A stretch of 29,224 nucleotides of DNA, taken from NCBI GenBank assembly GCA_903895005.1, contig CAITSH010000183.1, positions 1-29,224 of the forward strand, in the 5' to 3' direction. The stretch comes from an uncultured Pseudomonadota bacterium (GTDB lineage: Bacteria; Pseudomonadota; Gammaproteobacteria; Burkholderiales; SG8-39). This document shows, one piece after another, positions 21,421 to 29,224 of this stretch. Position 1 is the stretch's first letter; the number at the start of each line of letters is the position of its first letter. Under the pieces are notes generated by a model, which was not told the DNA's origin, made no database searches, and saw only the letters and a program-made list of their open reading frames with translations. A program made the translations under genes and the position numbers.

Positions 21421-22425
21421 ATGAAAACCATAGAAGCCCCGTCCTTTTCAATTGATGCGCTGAAATTGACCGAACGCCCGAAGCCGGCGCCCGGACGCAA
21501 CGAAATTCTTGTTCGCATGCGCGCGGCGAGCCTCAATTACCGCGACCTTGCCGTGCTCTCGGGCAAGTACATGCCCGCGTTGCCATTGCCCTACGTGCCG
21601 CTGTCCGATGGTTGCGGCGTGGTGGAGCAGGCCGGAGAGGGCGTGACGCGCTTTGCCGTGGGGCAGCGCGTCATCCCGCTCTACACGCAGGGTTGGTACG
21701 CCGGCATGCCGACGGTTGAAATGCGCACAAAACGCACGCTGGGCGGCCCGCTGCCCGGCGTGCTGCAAGAGTATCTTTGCGTACCGGCCGATGACGCCGT
21801 GGCTGCGCCCGAGTATCTCTCCGACATCGAGGCCGCCACGCTGCCCATTGCCGCGCTGACCGCGTGGACCACACTCATCGAAGGGGGCATCAAGGCCGGC
21901 AGCACGGTGCTGGTCATGGGCACGGGGGGCGTTGCCTTGTTCGCGCTGCAGTTCGCACGCTGCTTTGGCGCGCGGGTTATTGCGCTGACATCAAGCGATG
22001 CCAAGGTGGCGCGCCTGAAGGAAATGGGCGCCGAGGCGGTGGTCAATTACCGCACGACGCCGGACTGGGAAGTGGCGGTGCGCGCCGCGACCGGCGGTCT
22101 GGGCGTTGACATCGTCGTAGAGACGGTGGGCAATACGCTGGGTAAATCCCTGACTGCCACGGCTTTCGGCGGTTTTGTCGGCGTGATCGGCTTTGTCGCC
22201 GGCCCCGAGGCCACCATCAACGTACGCCAGCTCCTCGGGCCCATGGTCCGCGTGCAGGGCATCGCGGTGGGCTCGCGCGAGCGCTTTGAATCGATGATGC
22301 GCGCCATGGCCATGCACAAGATCCATCCTGTGATCGACTCGACCTACCCCATGGTGCAAACGGCCGAGGCCTTTCACAAGCTCGAGCGCGCCGGGCACAT
22401 AGGCAAGATCACGATTTCGCTGTGA
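21421..22425 (+). CDS. MDR-family NAD(P)-dependent alcohol dehydrogenase/quinone oxidoreductase
   Basis: A 334-residue cytoplasmic medium-chain dehydrogenase/reductase. The catalytic domain shows LNYRDLAVLSGKY and PLSDGCGVVEQAGEGV; the Rossmann domain carries the nucleotide motif VLVMGTGGVALFALQFARCFGA, and the end has the AHxxLERAGHIGKI type. The Cys cluster that binds structural zinc in classical alcohol dehydrogenases is absent, placing it nearer the quinone oxidoreductase and zinc-free reductases. The ATG at 21,421 has only a weak GGAACC ribosome binding site. It is preceded by a hairpin terminator, so it has its own promoter, and it is followed by a methyltransferase gene 61 nt later. 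The substrate is not predictable. Confidence 0.88.
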   Translation: MKTIEAPSFSIDALKLTERPKPAPGRNEILVRMRAASLNYRDLAVLSGKYMPALPLPYVPLSDGCGVVEQAGEGVTRFAVGQRVIPLYTQGWYAGMPTVEMRTKRTLGGPLPGVLQEYLCVPADDAVAAPEYLSDIEAATLPIAALTAWTTLIEGGIKAGSTVLVMGTGGVALFALQFARCFGARVIALTSSDAKVARLKEMGAEAVVNYRTTPDWEVAVRAATGGLGVDIVVETVGNTLGKSLTATAFGGFVGVIGFVAGPEATINVRQLLGPMVRVQGIAVGSRERFESMMRAMAMHKIHPVIDSTYPMVQTAEAFHKLERAGHIGKITISL

Positions 22426-22486
22426 CGGCGGAGGCAAGCGTTGATACGTCGCAACGTCTTGTGGCAAAAGCGGGTGGAGGGGGTGC

Positions 22487-23317
22487 GTGAGCGCTGTCAA
22501 CAAGCCGCAGATTGACATCTGGAACGGTCGCGTGGGTGCGAAGTGGGCCGAAATGCAGGTGCCCCTTGATGCCTGGGTTGCGCCGGCAACGGCGGAACTG
22601 AAGCGGCGAGCGGGACCGGTGTCCGGCCTCCGTGTGCTTGATATCGGATGCGGCAACGGCGAGACCTGTCTCGCCTGGCTTGAGGGCGGTGCCACGGTCA
22701 CCGGCATCGATGTGTCGACGCCAATGCTTGCCGTCGCGGCCCGGCGCACCCGGGGCAGGGCGGCACTGGTGCAGGCCGATGCCGCCGAGTGGCGCGCGGA
22801 TGCGCCGTTTGACCTCGCGGTATCGCAATTCGGCCTGATGTTTTTTGTCGATCCGGATGCCGCCTTTGCCAACATTGCGGCCAATGTGCGCCCCGGCGGT
22901 CGCCTGTTGTTCACGTGCTGGCGCGCTGCGACGGAAAATCAGTGGGTCAGCAAGCCGCTTGGTGCGATTCGCGAACTGCTCCGGGCAGGCGAACCGGACC
23001 TGCCCGGCGCCGCGGGCCCTTTTGCATTCTCTGACCGGCAGCGCGTGAACGACATTGTGGAGCGCTCGGGGTTTTCAGGGGTGAGCATCCAGCCCTTTGC
23101 CTTTCCGGTCTGTTTTGCCACCGTGGGGGGCTTGGACGCTGCGGTGCGTTTTGCCATGCAGATCGGACCGACGGCCGCCGCGCTTGCCGGGGCCGGTCCG
23201 GATACCAAGGCCGCTGCGTCGCAACGGCTCGGGGCCGCGCTAGCCGCTCATGAACAAGGCGGCCATGTCGCGCTGGGTGGCGCAATCTGGATCGTTGAGG
23301 CGGTCAGAAGGCGCTGA
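22487..23317 (+). CDS. class I SAM-dependent methyltransferase
   Basis: A 276-residue Rossmann-fold methyltransferase. Motif I is VLDIGCGNGETCLAWLEGG, followed by the acidic ribose-binding residue in VTGIDVS. LVQADAAEW and FDLAVSQFGLMFFVDP give the later motifs, with NVRPGGRLLFTCWR as the post-core strand. The N-terminal IWNGRVGAKWAEMQVPLDAW is common in this UbiE-like group. Start is GTG 22,487 behind GGAGG with 6 nt spacing. It ends 31 nt before the stop of the convergent MscS gene. The acceptor is unknown; nothing nearby points to a specific small molecule. Confidence 0.88.
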   Translation: MSAVNKPQIDIWNGRVGAKWAEMQVPLDAWVAPATAELKRRAGPVSGLRVLDIGCGNGETCLAWLEGGATVTGIDVSTPMLAVAARRTRGRAALVQADAAEWRADAPFDLAVSQFGLMFFVDPDAAFANIAANVRPGGRLLFTCWRAATENQWVSKPLGAIRELLRAGEPDLPGAAGPFAFSDRQRVNDIVERSGFSGVSIQPFAFPVCFATVGGLDAAVRFAMQIGPTAAALAGAGPDTKAAASQRLGAALAAHEQGGHVALGGAIWIVEAVRRR

Positions 23318-23348
23318 GCCCCGCCGTCGAACCGGTCGCGCCGCCTGT

Positions 23349-24194
23349 CTAGGCCGTTTGCGCGAGCGTAGGCCCCGCGCCGAGTACGCGCACCTCGTAC
23401 TGCGGCACCGGGATGACGATGTTGCGCGCCTGCAAGGCCTCGACGATGGCCTTGTTGATTTCGCCCGAGGCCGGACCGTAGTCGGCCAGGTCGACCCAGG
23501 GTGTCGCGCTGATGCCTATGCTCGAATCGGCGAGCTTGCCCACCTGGACCACCGGTGCCGGTTCGGCGCGCACGCGCGCATTGGCGCGCAGCACGCCCTC
23601 GACGGCGGCCAGCGCCGCGGAAAGGTCGGTGTCATAGGCCACACCGACCGAAAACTGCAACTGGCGGATGCTGCCGTAGTTATGCAGGATCTCGCCGACG
23701 ATCTTGCGGTTGGGTATGACCACGCGCGATTTGTCGGCGTGGCTGAGCGTGGTGGTGAAGGTGCTGATGTCCTCGACCTGCCCCTCCTCGCCGACGATGG
23801 AAATGTATTCGCCGACCTTGAATGGCTTGGTGAAAATGATGGTGAGGCCGGCGACGATATTGCCCAGCACGCCCTGCATCGCAAGCGCGACCCCGGCACC
23901 GGCGACGCCCAGGCCCGCGAGCAGCGGCAGCAATTCGACGCCGAGGTTTTGCAGCGCCATGATCGCAAACAGCCCGATCACGACCAGTCGCACCAAGCGG
24001 TCCAGGAGGCGCCGGACGGCGATTTCCAGGTGCAGCTTTTCGTACATGCGCTCGGCCGTGCGTGCGGCCCAGCCGCTGGCAATCACGCCCAGGGTCATGA
24101 TGGCGACGGCCACCAGGAGTTTCGGGCCGAACTTGAAGGCGAGGTCGATCGCGGCGGTTTGTACCTGTGAGATGGTTTCCAGTTGTTCGTCCAT
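23349..24194 (-). CDS. small-conductance mechanosensitive channel, MscS family
   Basis: A 281-residue inner-membrane channel of normal MscS length. Three transmembrane helices lie in the first 125 residues. The third, pore-lining helix is rich in Gly and Ala (LLAGLGVAGAGVALAMQGVL, then GNIVAGLTIIF), followed by the beta-domain FKVGEYISIVGEEGQVEDIS and a mixed alpha/beta C-terminus. The start at 24,194 gives the MDEQLETISQ N-terminus; the upstream open frame to 24,290 is not needed. It opens on hypo-osmotic shock to release solutes. It is a stand-alone gene, convergent with the methyltransferase and divergent from the lactonase. Confidence 0.93.
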   Translation of the reverse strand: MDEQLETISQVQTAAIDLAFKFGPKLLVAVAIMTLGVIASGWAARTAERMYEKLHLEIAVRRLLDRLVRLVVIGLFAIMALQNLGVELLPLLAGLGVAGAGVALAMQGVLGNIVAGLTIIFTKPFKVGEYISIVGEEGQVEDISTFTTTLSHADKSRVVIPNRKIVGEILHNYGSIRQLQFSVGVAYDTDLSAALAAVEGVLRANARVRAEPAPVVQVGKLADSSIGISATPWVDLADYGPASGEINKAIVEALQARNIVIPVPQYEVRVLGAGPTLAQTA

Positions 24195-24484
24195 GGCTGA
24201 TCCGTGCTGGGTGGAATTCGGGTGTTGCGGGCCGGAAAGCATAATGGATTGGGCGCCGATCTGCATGCCGAGCCGCCGCCGTTGCAGCATTGGCGCGGAC
24301 GCAACTGGTTATTGACATGTCCTCCCCGCTAAAGGCTATCCTCGAAGCCCCTGCAAGCCGGAAAACCACAAGCGGTCAATAAATTCGGGAGGCGGGGGCG
24401 GGCCACGCCTGGCGGCTTGACGCAGTCCGGCACGCACATGGCTCCGGTGGATCCGACAAAAGAAACACTAACGAGGAGGGCGGC

Positions 24485-25642
24485 ATGGCGACGTTTACAA
24501 CATTGAGGAAGGGAATCACCGTGGCGGCAATTGCAGCGGCATCAACCGTCGGCGGCACGCCGGCGCATGCGGCAACCTATGTCTATGTTTCGAACGCCGA
24601 GGACGGCGACATCAGCAGTTACACACTGCGCGCCGACGGCACGCTCGCGCCCGGTGCGCGCACCAAGGCGGCGAGCGTGGTCATGCCCATGGCGGTGAGT
24701 CCGGACAAGCGTGTGCTCTACGCCGCTTCGCGCAGCAAGCCGTTTTCGGTTTTCTCCTACACGATCAACCCGGCCACGGGTGCGCTGACGCCCTTTGCCA
24801 CCTCGCCGCTGGCCGAGAGCTTTCCGTATATCTCGCTCGACAAGACCGGACGCTTCCTGCTCGGTGCCTCCTATGGCGGCAACCTGGTCAGCGTCAATGC
24901 CGTGAGCATTGACGGCAAAGTCGCGGCCGAGCCGGTGCAGGTGGTGCCGGTGGGGCGTAACGCCCACGCGATCCGCGTCGACAAAAGCAACCGCTTCGCC
25001 TATGTGCCGAGCCTCGGCAACGACCAGATTTTCCAGTTCGGGTTTGACGCTGGCTCGGGGCGGCTGATCTCCAACACGCCGGCCGTCGCGCTGATGAAGC
25101 CGATGACCGGGCCGCGGCACTTTGTCATTTCGAACGACAACAAGTTTCTTTACCTGCTCAGCGAGCTCATGGCGACGGTGACGACTTTCGCCATCGACGC
25201 CAACACCGGCGTGCTGCGGGAAATCGCCGCGGTGTCCGGAATGCCGGCGGGTACGAAACTGGTTCCGGGCGCGCCCCGCGGTGCGGTCGGGGTTCCAGGG
25301 GCCCCGGTGCGCAACACCGACAACGACATCTGGGCCGCGGACATACACATGACGCCCGACGGAAAGTTTCTTTACATTTCCGAGCGCACCAGCAACAGCA
25401 TCGGCGCGTTCAAGGTCGATGCCGGCAGCGGTAGGCTGGATTTCATCGGCAGTACGACGACCGAAAAACAGCCGCGCGGCTTTGCCATCGACGCCTCCGG
25501 GCGCTTCATGGTGGTCAGCGGGGAGAAATCCGAAACGGTGTCGGTCTATGCCATAGACCAGGCCAGCGGCGCGCTCAAGCTCACCGGCAAGGCGCCCGTG
25601 GGCAAGGGCGCCAACTGGGTCGAGATCGTCAGCTTCGACTAG
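24485..25642 (+). CDS. exported lactonase-family seven-bladed beta-propeller (YbhE/6-phosphogluconolactonase type)
   Basis: A 385-residue protein. ATG 24,485 follows GAGGAGG. It has a signal peptide ending PAHA, then repeated blades beginning YVYVSNAEDGDISSYTLRAD, with several DxxGRF/FLY turns (SLDKTGRFLLGASYGGNL, ISNDNKFLYLLSE, MTPDGKFLYISERTSNSIG). This matches the lactonase family, whose cytoplasmic members hydrolyse 6-phosphogluconolactone. The signal peptide makes that substrate unlikely here, so a periplasmic lactone or a binding role is more probable. A strong intrinsic terminator follows the gene. Confidence 0.9.
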   Translation: MATFTTLRKGITVAAIAAASTVGGTPAHAATYVYVSNAEDGDISSYTLRADGTLAPGARTKAASVVMPMAVSPDKRVLYAASRSKPFSVFSYTINPATGALTPFATSPLAESFPYISLDKTGRFLLGASYGGNLVSVNAVSIDGKVAAEPVQVVPVGRNAHAIRVDKSNRFAYVPSLGNDQIFQFGFDAGSGRLISNTPAVALMKPMTGPRHFVISNDNKFLYLLSELMATVTTFAIDANTGVLREIAAVSGMPAGTKLVPGAPRGAVGVPGAPVRNTDNDIWAADIHMTPDGKFLYISERTSNSIGAFKVDAGSGRLDFIGSTTTEKQPRGFAIDASGRFMVVSGEKSETVSVYAIDQASGALKLTGKAPVGKGANWVEIVSFD

Positions 25643-25668
25643 CGCCTGCAGGCGGCAGAACTGGGATA

Positions 25669-25694
25669 ATGGGGCGCAAGCCCCATTTTCTTTT
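25669..25694 (+). terminator. intrinsic terminator of the lactonase gene
   Basis: ATGGGGC (25,669-25,675) and GCCCCAT (25,680-25,686) form a perfect 7-bp stem with a GCAA tetraloop, followed by TTTCTTTT. It begins 27 nt after the lactonase stop, so it is a textbook Rho-independent terminator. The GATAAT just before it could serve as a -10 for the next gene, but no good -35 is visible. Confidence 0.85.
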
Positions 25695-25719
25695 GCACAC
25701 ACCAAAGCTGAAACCGACC

Positions 25720-26163
25720 ATGACCAAGCCTTTTGCCGAACGCATTGCACTGATGAACGACATGTACAAGCTGCCCGCCAGCGCCCAGCCGACGCTGCCC
25801 GACAACGTGGCCGAGCGCCTGGTGAAGTTCAAGGCGACCCTGCTCGACGAGGTTCATGAGATCGACGATATTTCCGCCATGGTCGAAAAAGGCGCGGCCC
25901 CGGCCGAGGTGCTGGTGGCGCTCGCAGACCTGCTCGGAGACGTGATGGTCTATTGCCGCTCCGAGGCGCTCAAGTACGGCCTGCCGCTCGAGCAGGTGCT
26001 CGATGTGATCATGGACAGCAACGAGAGCAAGCTGGGGGCCGATGGCAAGCCCATTTACGACAGCAACGGCAAATTCCTCAAGGGCCCCAATTACTGGAAG
26101 CCCGAACCCAAGATCAAGGTTTTGCTCGAGTCCGCGGGCGTCAAGTCCGGCGGCAGTCACTAG
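25720..26163 (+). CDS. MazG-like/phosphoribosyl-ATP pyrophosphohydrolase-like protein
   Basis: A 147-residue cytoplasmic protein. The helical core has LLDEVHEIDDIS and then ALADLLGDVMVYCRSEALKYG, the Glu/Asp pattern of the all-alpha NTP pyrophosphatase superfamily (MazG, HisE, dUTPase-like), which binds Mg and cleaves nucleoside triphosphates. The second half, DVIMDSNESKLGADGKPIYD followed by KGPNYWKPEPKI, is seen in phage- and bacteria-encoded PRA-PH-like proteins. ATG 25,720 is chosen as the first start after the terminator; the open frame to 25,669 runs through the terminator hairpin. The ribosome binding site is weak. A housekeeping nucleotide-cleaning role is likely. Confidence 0.82.
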   Translation: MTKPFAERIALMNDMYKLPASAQPTLPDNVAERLVKFKATLLDEVHEIDDISAMVEKGAAPAEVLVALADLLGDVMVYCRSEALKYGLPLEQVLDVIMDSNESKLGADGKPIYDSNGKFLKGPNYWKPEPKIKVLLESAGVKSGGSH

Positions 26164-26231
26164 GCCGGGACGCTGTCCGGGCCGGCAAGGTAGTCAGACG
26201 CAGTCAAACGTATCAGGCCATAGGGGGAGTC

Positions 26232-26627
26232 ATGCTCAAGGGAAGTTGTCTGTGCGGCGGCATCAGCTATGAAGTTGAGGGCGATATCGACACCGTCATC
26301 CAGTGCCATTGCAAAAAGTGCCGCAAGGCGAGCGGCACGGCATATGGAACCAATGCGCCGATTCCCGCCGCATCGTTTAACCTGCTGACCGGCAGGGACA
26401 CCCTGGGCAAATTCATGTCCACGCCGGACCTGGCGCGGTATTTTTGCCGTAATTGCGGCTCGCCGATCTACAGCCAGCGCATCTCCATGCCCGAGGTGAT
26501 GCGGCTTCGCATCGGCTCGCTGGATACCCCGATCAGCGTCAAGCCGGCGTTTCATATTTATGTCGGCTCCAAGGCCGAGTGGGACGATATCCACGACGAC
26601 CTGCCGCAACACCTGGACCGGCCCTGA
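26232..26627 (+). CDS. GFA-family zinc protein (glutathione-dependent formaldehyde-activating enzyme/CENP-V fold)
   Basis: A 131-residue cytoplasmic protein. The zinc-binding Cys pairs are plain: GSCLCGG near the start, CHCKKCRKASG in the middle and CRNCGSPIY later, followed by the family end IGSLDTP and a Trp-Asp tail. The start at 26,232 has GGGGGAG upstream. Family members bind S-hydroxymethylglutathione or are of unknown role, and most annotations of formaldehyde activation are unproven. It is followed after 17 nt by the CmcJ-like gene in the same direction, so the two may share a transcript. Confidence 0.9.
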   Translation: MLKGSCLCGGISYEVEGDIDTVIQCHCKKCRKASGTAYGTNAPIPAASFNLLTGRDTLGKFMSTPDLARYFCRNCGSPIYSQRISMPEVMRLRIGSLDTPISVKPAFHIYVGSKAEWDDIHDDLPQHLDRP

Positions 26628-26644
26628 GCCCGCGGGGAGCGCAA

Positions 26645-27487
26645 ATGCAGACCGAAAACGCAGCCTGGGTGATGGCGCAGCAGGCCGGCGCCGCGGTGAG
26701 CGCCGGTATCACCTACGCCGTCGATACCGGCGAGAAGCTCGTCAACGAGACATTCGGCCCGGGCAACATCCACAGGCGCAGCAGCGGCACCTACGAACCC
26801 ATGCCGATGCCGATCCGCGATGCGCGGCCGCTGGCGTCCCAGCTTTCGCTCGATGGTGCGGGCTTTTGCCTCGCGCAGCAGGCAACGGCCATGCGTGATT
26901 TTTTCGATGCGGATACGCTCAAATCGGTCTATTACCCCGAAATGATCGCGCTGGTGAAGGCGGTGTCCGGTGCGCGCCGCGTCGAGGTGTTCGATCACAC
27001 GCTGCGCTCGGGCGACGAGGGTGAACGCGAAGCGAAGCTGCTGCGCGAGCCGGTGCTGGCTGCGCATAACGACTATACCGAATGGTCGGGGCCGCAGCGC
27101 CTGCGTGAATTTCTTCCCGATGAGGCGCAAGCCCTGTTGCAGCGGCGCTTTGCCATCATCCAGGTGTGGCGTGCCATCGACAGGCCCATCGTCGCCAATC
27201 CCCTCGCGGTGGCCGATGCGCGCAGTGTCCCCTTCGAGGACCTGATCATTTCCGAGCGCCGCTATCCGCACCGCATAGGCCAGACCTACCGCCTTCGCCA
27301 TAACCCGGAACACCGGTGGTATTACTTTGCGCACATGCAACGCGATGAGGCGCTGGTGTTCAAGGTGTTCGACTCCGACGCCGGGCGGGCGCGCTTCACC
27401 CCGCACACTTCGTTCATCGATCCGGCCACGCCCGCCGATGCGCCGCCGCGCCAGAGCATAGAGGTGCGTACCCTGGCGTTTTTCTGA
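26645..27487 (+). CDS. CmcJ/NvfI-family oxidoreductase
   Basis: A 280-residue cytoplasmic protein. The family, named after CmcJ of cephamycin biosynthesis and NvfI of fungal novofumigatonin biosynthesis, comprises non-haem iron oxygenase-like proteins. The sequence has the usual mid-region VFDHTLRSGDEGEREA, then AAHNDYTEWSGPQRL with an H-x-D pair that can bind iron. FAIIQVWRAIDRPIVANPLA follows, and then HRWYYFAHMQRDEALVFKVFDS with a third His and the typical Asp-Ser. The start at 26,645 has GGGGAG at good spacing. The substrate is unknown; in bacteria these genes often stand alone. The stop is followed by a REP-like hairpin. Confidence 0.85.
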   Translation: MQTENAAWVMAQQAGAAVSAGITYAVDTGEKLVNETFGPGNIHRRSSGTYEPMPMPIRDARPLASQLSLDGAGFCLAQQATAMRDFFDADTLKSVYYPEMIALVKAVSGARRVEVFDHTLRSGDEGEREAKLLREPVLAAHNDYTEWSGPQRLREFLPDEAQALLQRRFAIIQVWRAIDRPIVANPLAVADARSVPFEDLIISERRYPHRIGQTYRLRHNPEHRWYYFAHMQRDEALVFKVFDSDAGRARFTPHTSFIDPATPADAPPRQSIEVRTLAFF

Positions 27488-27521
27488 TGCCGTTGCGCCG
27501 CATCACGCCGCGAGGCAATGG

Positions 27522-27552
27522 CTGGAAAGCCGCGCCAGGCAAGGGTTTTCGG
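27522..27552. repeat. REP-like palindrome, copy 3
   Basis: CTGGAAA (27,522-27,528) faces TTTTCGG (27,546-27,552). Read as RNA these pair with two G-U wobbles. The core GCCGCGCCAGGC is shared with the copies at 20,537 and 21,355. It lies between the CmcJ-like gene and DNA polymerase IV, the same kind of place as the others. Confidence 0.6.
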
Positions 27553-27602
27553 CCGGTGTTGCCCGCTGTGTCACTTGAGCGTGACCATGACGTGAACATC
27601 AC

Positions 27603-28805
27603 GTGAACCCGGGCCGGTTTATCGCGCATCTCGACATGGACGCGTTTTATGCGTCGGTGGAGTTGCTGCGTTATCCGCAGCTGCGCGGCCGGGCTGTCGT
27701 CATCGGCGGGCGGCGGCGCAACGCCGCAGACCAGTCCGCGGATGCGCTAATCCCCACACTGCGCAATTACACCGGTCGCGGCGTTGCGACCACCTGCACC
27801 TACGAGGCGCGTGCGCTCGGCGTGCATTCGGGCATCGGCCTGATGAAGGCCGCCGCGCTCGCCCCCGATGCCTTGCTGCTGCCGGCCGATTTTGATGAAT
27901 ACAGGCGCTACTCGCGACTGTTCAAGGACGCGGTGCGCGCCATCGCACCGCTGGTCGAGGATCGCGGCATCGACGAGATTTACATTGACCTCACCGGCAT
28001 CGTGACGGCCGAAGCGGCGGGTGATGTGCACGCCGATCCCTGGATGACGGCACGCAAGGTCGCATCGCGGCTGCAGCGCGCGGTGCGCGAGGCGACCGGC
28101 CTGTCGTGCTCTCTGGGCGTGACGCGCAACAAGCTGCTGTCCAAGATCGCCTCGGAACTCGACAAGCCCGCGGGCATCACGATTCTTGCCGATGGCGACC
28201 TGATGACACGCATCTGGCCGCTGGCGGCGAAAAAAATCAACGGCATCGGTCCCAAGGCAAGTGCCAAACTCGCCGACCTCGAGATATCGACCATCGGAGA
28301 TCTTGCGCGCGCCGATCCGGCCCTGCTGGTCCGGCACTTTGGCAACAGCTACGGGGCATGGCTGCACGAGGCGGCCCACGGCCGTGACGAGCGTGCGGTG
28401 GTGACCTTCAGCGAGCCCAAGTCGATCAGTCGTGAAACGACCTTCGAGAATGACTTGCACGCCGTGCGCGACAAGGCGCAGCTATCGCGCATCTTCACCG
28501 ACTTGTGCGTGCGCGTCGCCGGCGACCTTGTGCGCAAGGGTTATGCGGGCAAGACCATAGGCCTGAAAATCCGCTACGACGATTTCAAGACGGTGACACG
28601 CGACCGCACCATCGATATCGCCACCCAGGATGCCACCGTGATACGCCGCGCCGCCGGTGAGTGCCTCAAGCGCGTACCGCTGGAACGGCGCATCCGGTTG
28701 CTTGGCGTGCGCGTCGGGGCGTTGAGCAAACCGGGTGAGGCGGCAAACGGCCATGGCGTCGCCGAGGCGGCAGGGCAATATGATTTGACGCTGTTTGATG
28801 ACTGA
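27603..28805 (+). CDS. dinB: DNA polymerase IV (Y-family translesion polymerase)
   Basis: A 400-residue error-prone polymerase. Catalytic residues are visible in FIAHLDMDAFYASVE and DRGIDEIYIDLTG. Other family marks are VATTCTYEARALGVHSGIGL, the LSCSLGVTRNKLLSKIASELDKP palm segment, INGIGPKASAKLADL of the thumb helix-hairpin-helix, and the little-finger part SISRETTFENDL. An insertion of about 22 residues (about 37-58) between VVIGG and GVATT is absent from E. coli DinB but familiar in Burkholderiales. The start is GTG 27,603, and its ribosome binding site is poor. I saw no LexA-box palindrome upstream. Confidence 0.92.
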   Translation: MNPGRFIAHLDMDAFYASVELLRYPQLRGRAVVIGGRRRNAADQSADALIPTLRNYTGRGVATTCTYEARALGVHSGIGLMKAAALAPDALLLPADFDEYRRYSRLFKDAVRAIAPLVEDRGIDEIYIDLTGIVTAEAAGDVHADPWMTARKVASRLQRAVREATGLSCSLGVTRNKLLSKIASELDKPAGITILADGDLMTRIWPLAAKKINGIGPKASAKLADLEISTIGDLARADPALLVRHFGNSYGAWLHEAAHGRDERAVVTFSEPKSISRETTFENDLHAVRDKAQLSRIFTDLCVRVAGDLVRKGYAGKTIGLKIRYDDFKTVTRDRTIDIATQDATVIRRAAGECLKRVPLERRIRLLGVRVGALSKPGEAANGHGVAEAAGQYDLTLFDD

Positions 28806-29224
28806 GGGCGTTGGCATGACTACAGGCCGGTAGGGCTTGTTGTCAGACGATGACTTTGGCGATGCAGTCGCCGGGGGGCTCCCTCTCCCTTGACGGGAGA
28901 GGGCTGGGGGCGAGACGGGGGTTTCGCCGAGCATGCTCGGCGCCCGTTGAGCGACTCCGGCCTACAGGCCGGAGTGCGCCCTGCAAGGGAGGGTGAATGC
29001 AGCGCAATGCGACGATGCCGGGTCCCGCCCCGGCGGGCGGGTTACTTCTTTTGCTTCGCCAATCCCCTCCGGGGACTTCCTTCGGTCGGAAGTAACCAAG
29101 AAAAGGCGACCCGGAGGTGACGGCCCCCGGGTGAGGCCGGCGTGTTGAACCAGATGCAGCACGCGGGGGCTGCCCTGCGATGCTCGCATCCTCGGGCCGG
29201 TCCCTAAACTCGCCCCACGATAAA
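28806..29224. repeat. gene-free tract with clustered palindromes
   Basis: This 419-nt end region holds no convincing gene. It contains CCCTCTCCC (28,881-28,889) and GGGAGAGGG (28,895-28,903), a perfect 18-bp palindrome CGCCGAGCATGCTCGGCG (28,925-28,942), and ACTCCGGCCT (28,954-28,963) facing AGGCCGGAGT (28,966-28,975). GTTACTTC (29,041-29,048) also faces GAAGTAAC (29,089-29,096), flanked by a repeated TTTGCTTCGCC-like stretch. The last part resembles dispersed intergenic repeats common in Burkholderiales and Xanthomonadales. The first hairpin may terminate dinB transcription. Confidence 0.6.

Noticed and set aside
24542..25750. Leftward open frame of 402 codons
   Set aside because: It is antisense to the lactonase propeller, which has a signal peptide, a strong ribosome binding site and repeated blades. 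The antisense frame also runs through the terminator hairpin.
1..29224. CRISPR array, tRNA or rRNA genes, insertion sequence or prophage
   Set aside because: I found no regularly spaced repeats, no cloverleaf-like or rRNA-like stretch and no transposase or integrase reading frame.

Overview
This high-GC window (29,224 nt) looks chromosomal and betaproteobacterial, most likely Burkholderiales. The signs are three Bug-type (TctC-like) periplasmic solute receptors with no membrane partners, a DinB with a typical Burkholderiales insertion, heavy GTG/TTG start use, and palindromic repeats between genes. It has no tRNA, rRNA, CRISPR array or insertion sequence that I can see.

Region 1 (1-14,303) is a catabolic island built around cyclic ureide (pyrimidine-like) chemistry. 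After the tail of an alpha/beta hydrolase come a leftward Bug receptor and a rightward operon of class II aldolase, Bug receptor and amidase. A six-gene leftward operon (10,421 to 5,350) then encodes a PyrK-like electron-transfer flavoprotein, a class 1B dihydroorotate dehydrogenase-like protein, an M20 ureido-acid hydrolase, an XRE regulator, an orotate phosphoribosyltransferase-like protein and a 108-aa unknown. Most of these genes overlap or nearly touch. A third Bug gene follows, then a leftward pair encoding a ring-opening amidohydrolase (cyanuric acid hydrolase/barbiturase family) and an ornithine cyclodeaminase-like protein. Together these suggest uptake, redox conversion, ring opening and hydrolysis of a pyrimidine-type compound such as orotate or barbiturate. 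No dihydroorotase or dihydropyrimidinase is present, so the pathway is my inference. The phosphoribosyltransferase-like protein appears to lack its catalytic-loop Lys and His, which makes it a candidate ligand or PRPP sensor. The flanks carry the scars of a duplication: an amidase 3' end repeated at 10,827-11,005, and a decayed cyclodeaminase piece at about 5,070-5,150.

Region 2 (14,545-21,211) is a rightward cluster for exported proteins: two c-haem beta-propeller proteins with carboxypeptidase-regulatory-like N-terminal domains, a stand-alone exported copy of that domain, two small membrane proteins, a Tat/lipoprotein amidohydrolase, and an exported RidA-like protein. It looks like a periplasmic oxidation or lyase system of unknown substrate.

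Region 3 (21,421-29,224) is more ordinary: an MDR oxidoreductase, a SAM methyltransferase, an MscS channel, a beta-propeller lactonase followed by a clear intrinsic terminator, a MazG-like protein, a GFA-family protein, a CmcJ-like oxygenase and DNA polymerase IV. It ends in a gene-free tract full of palindromes.
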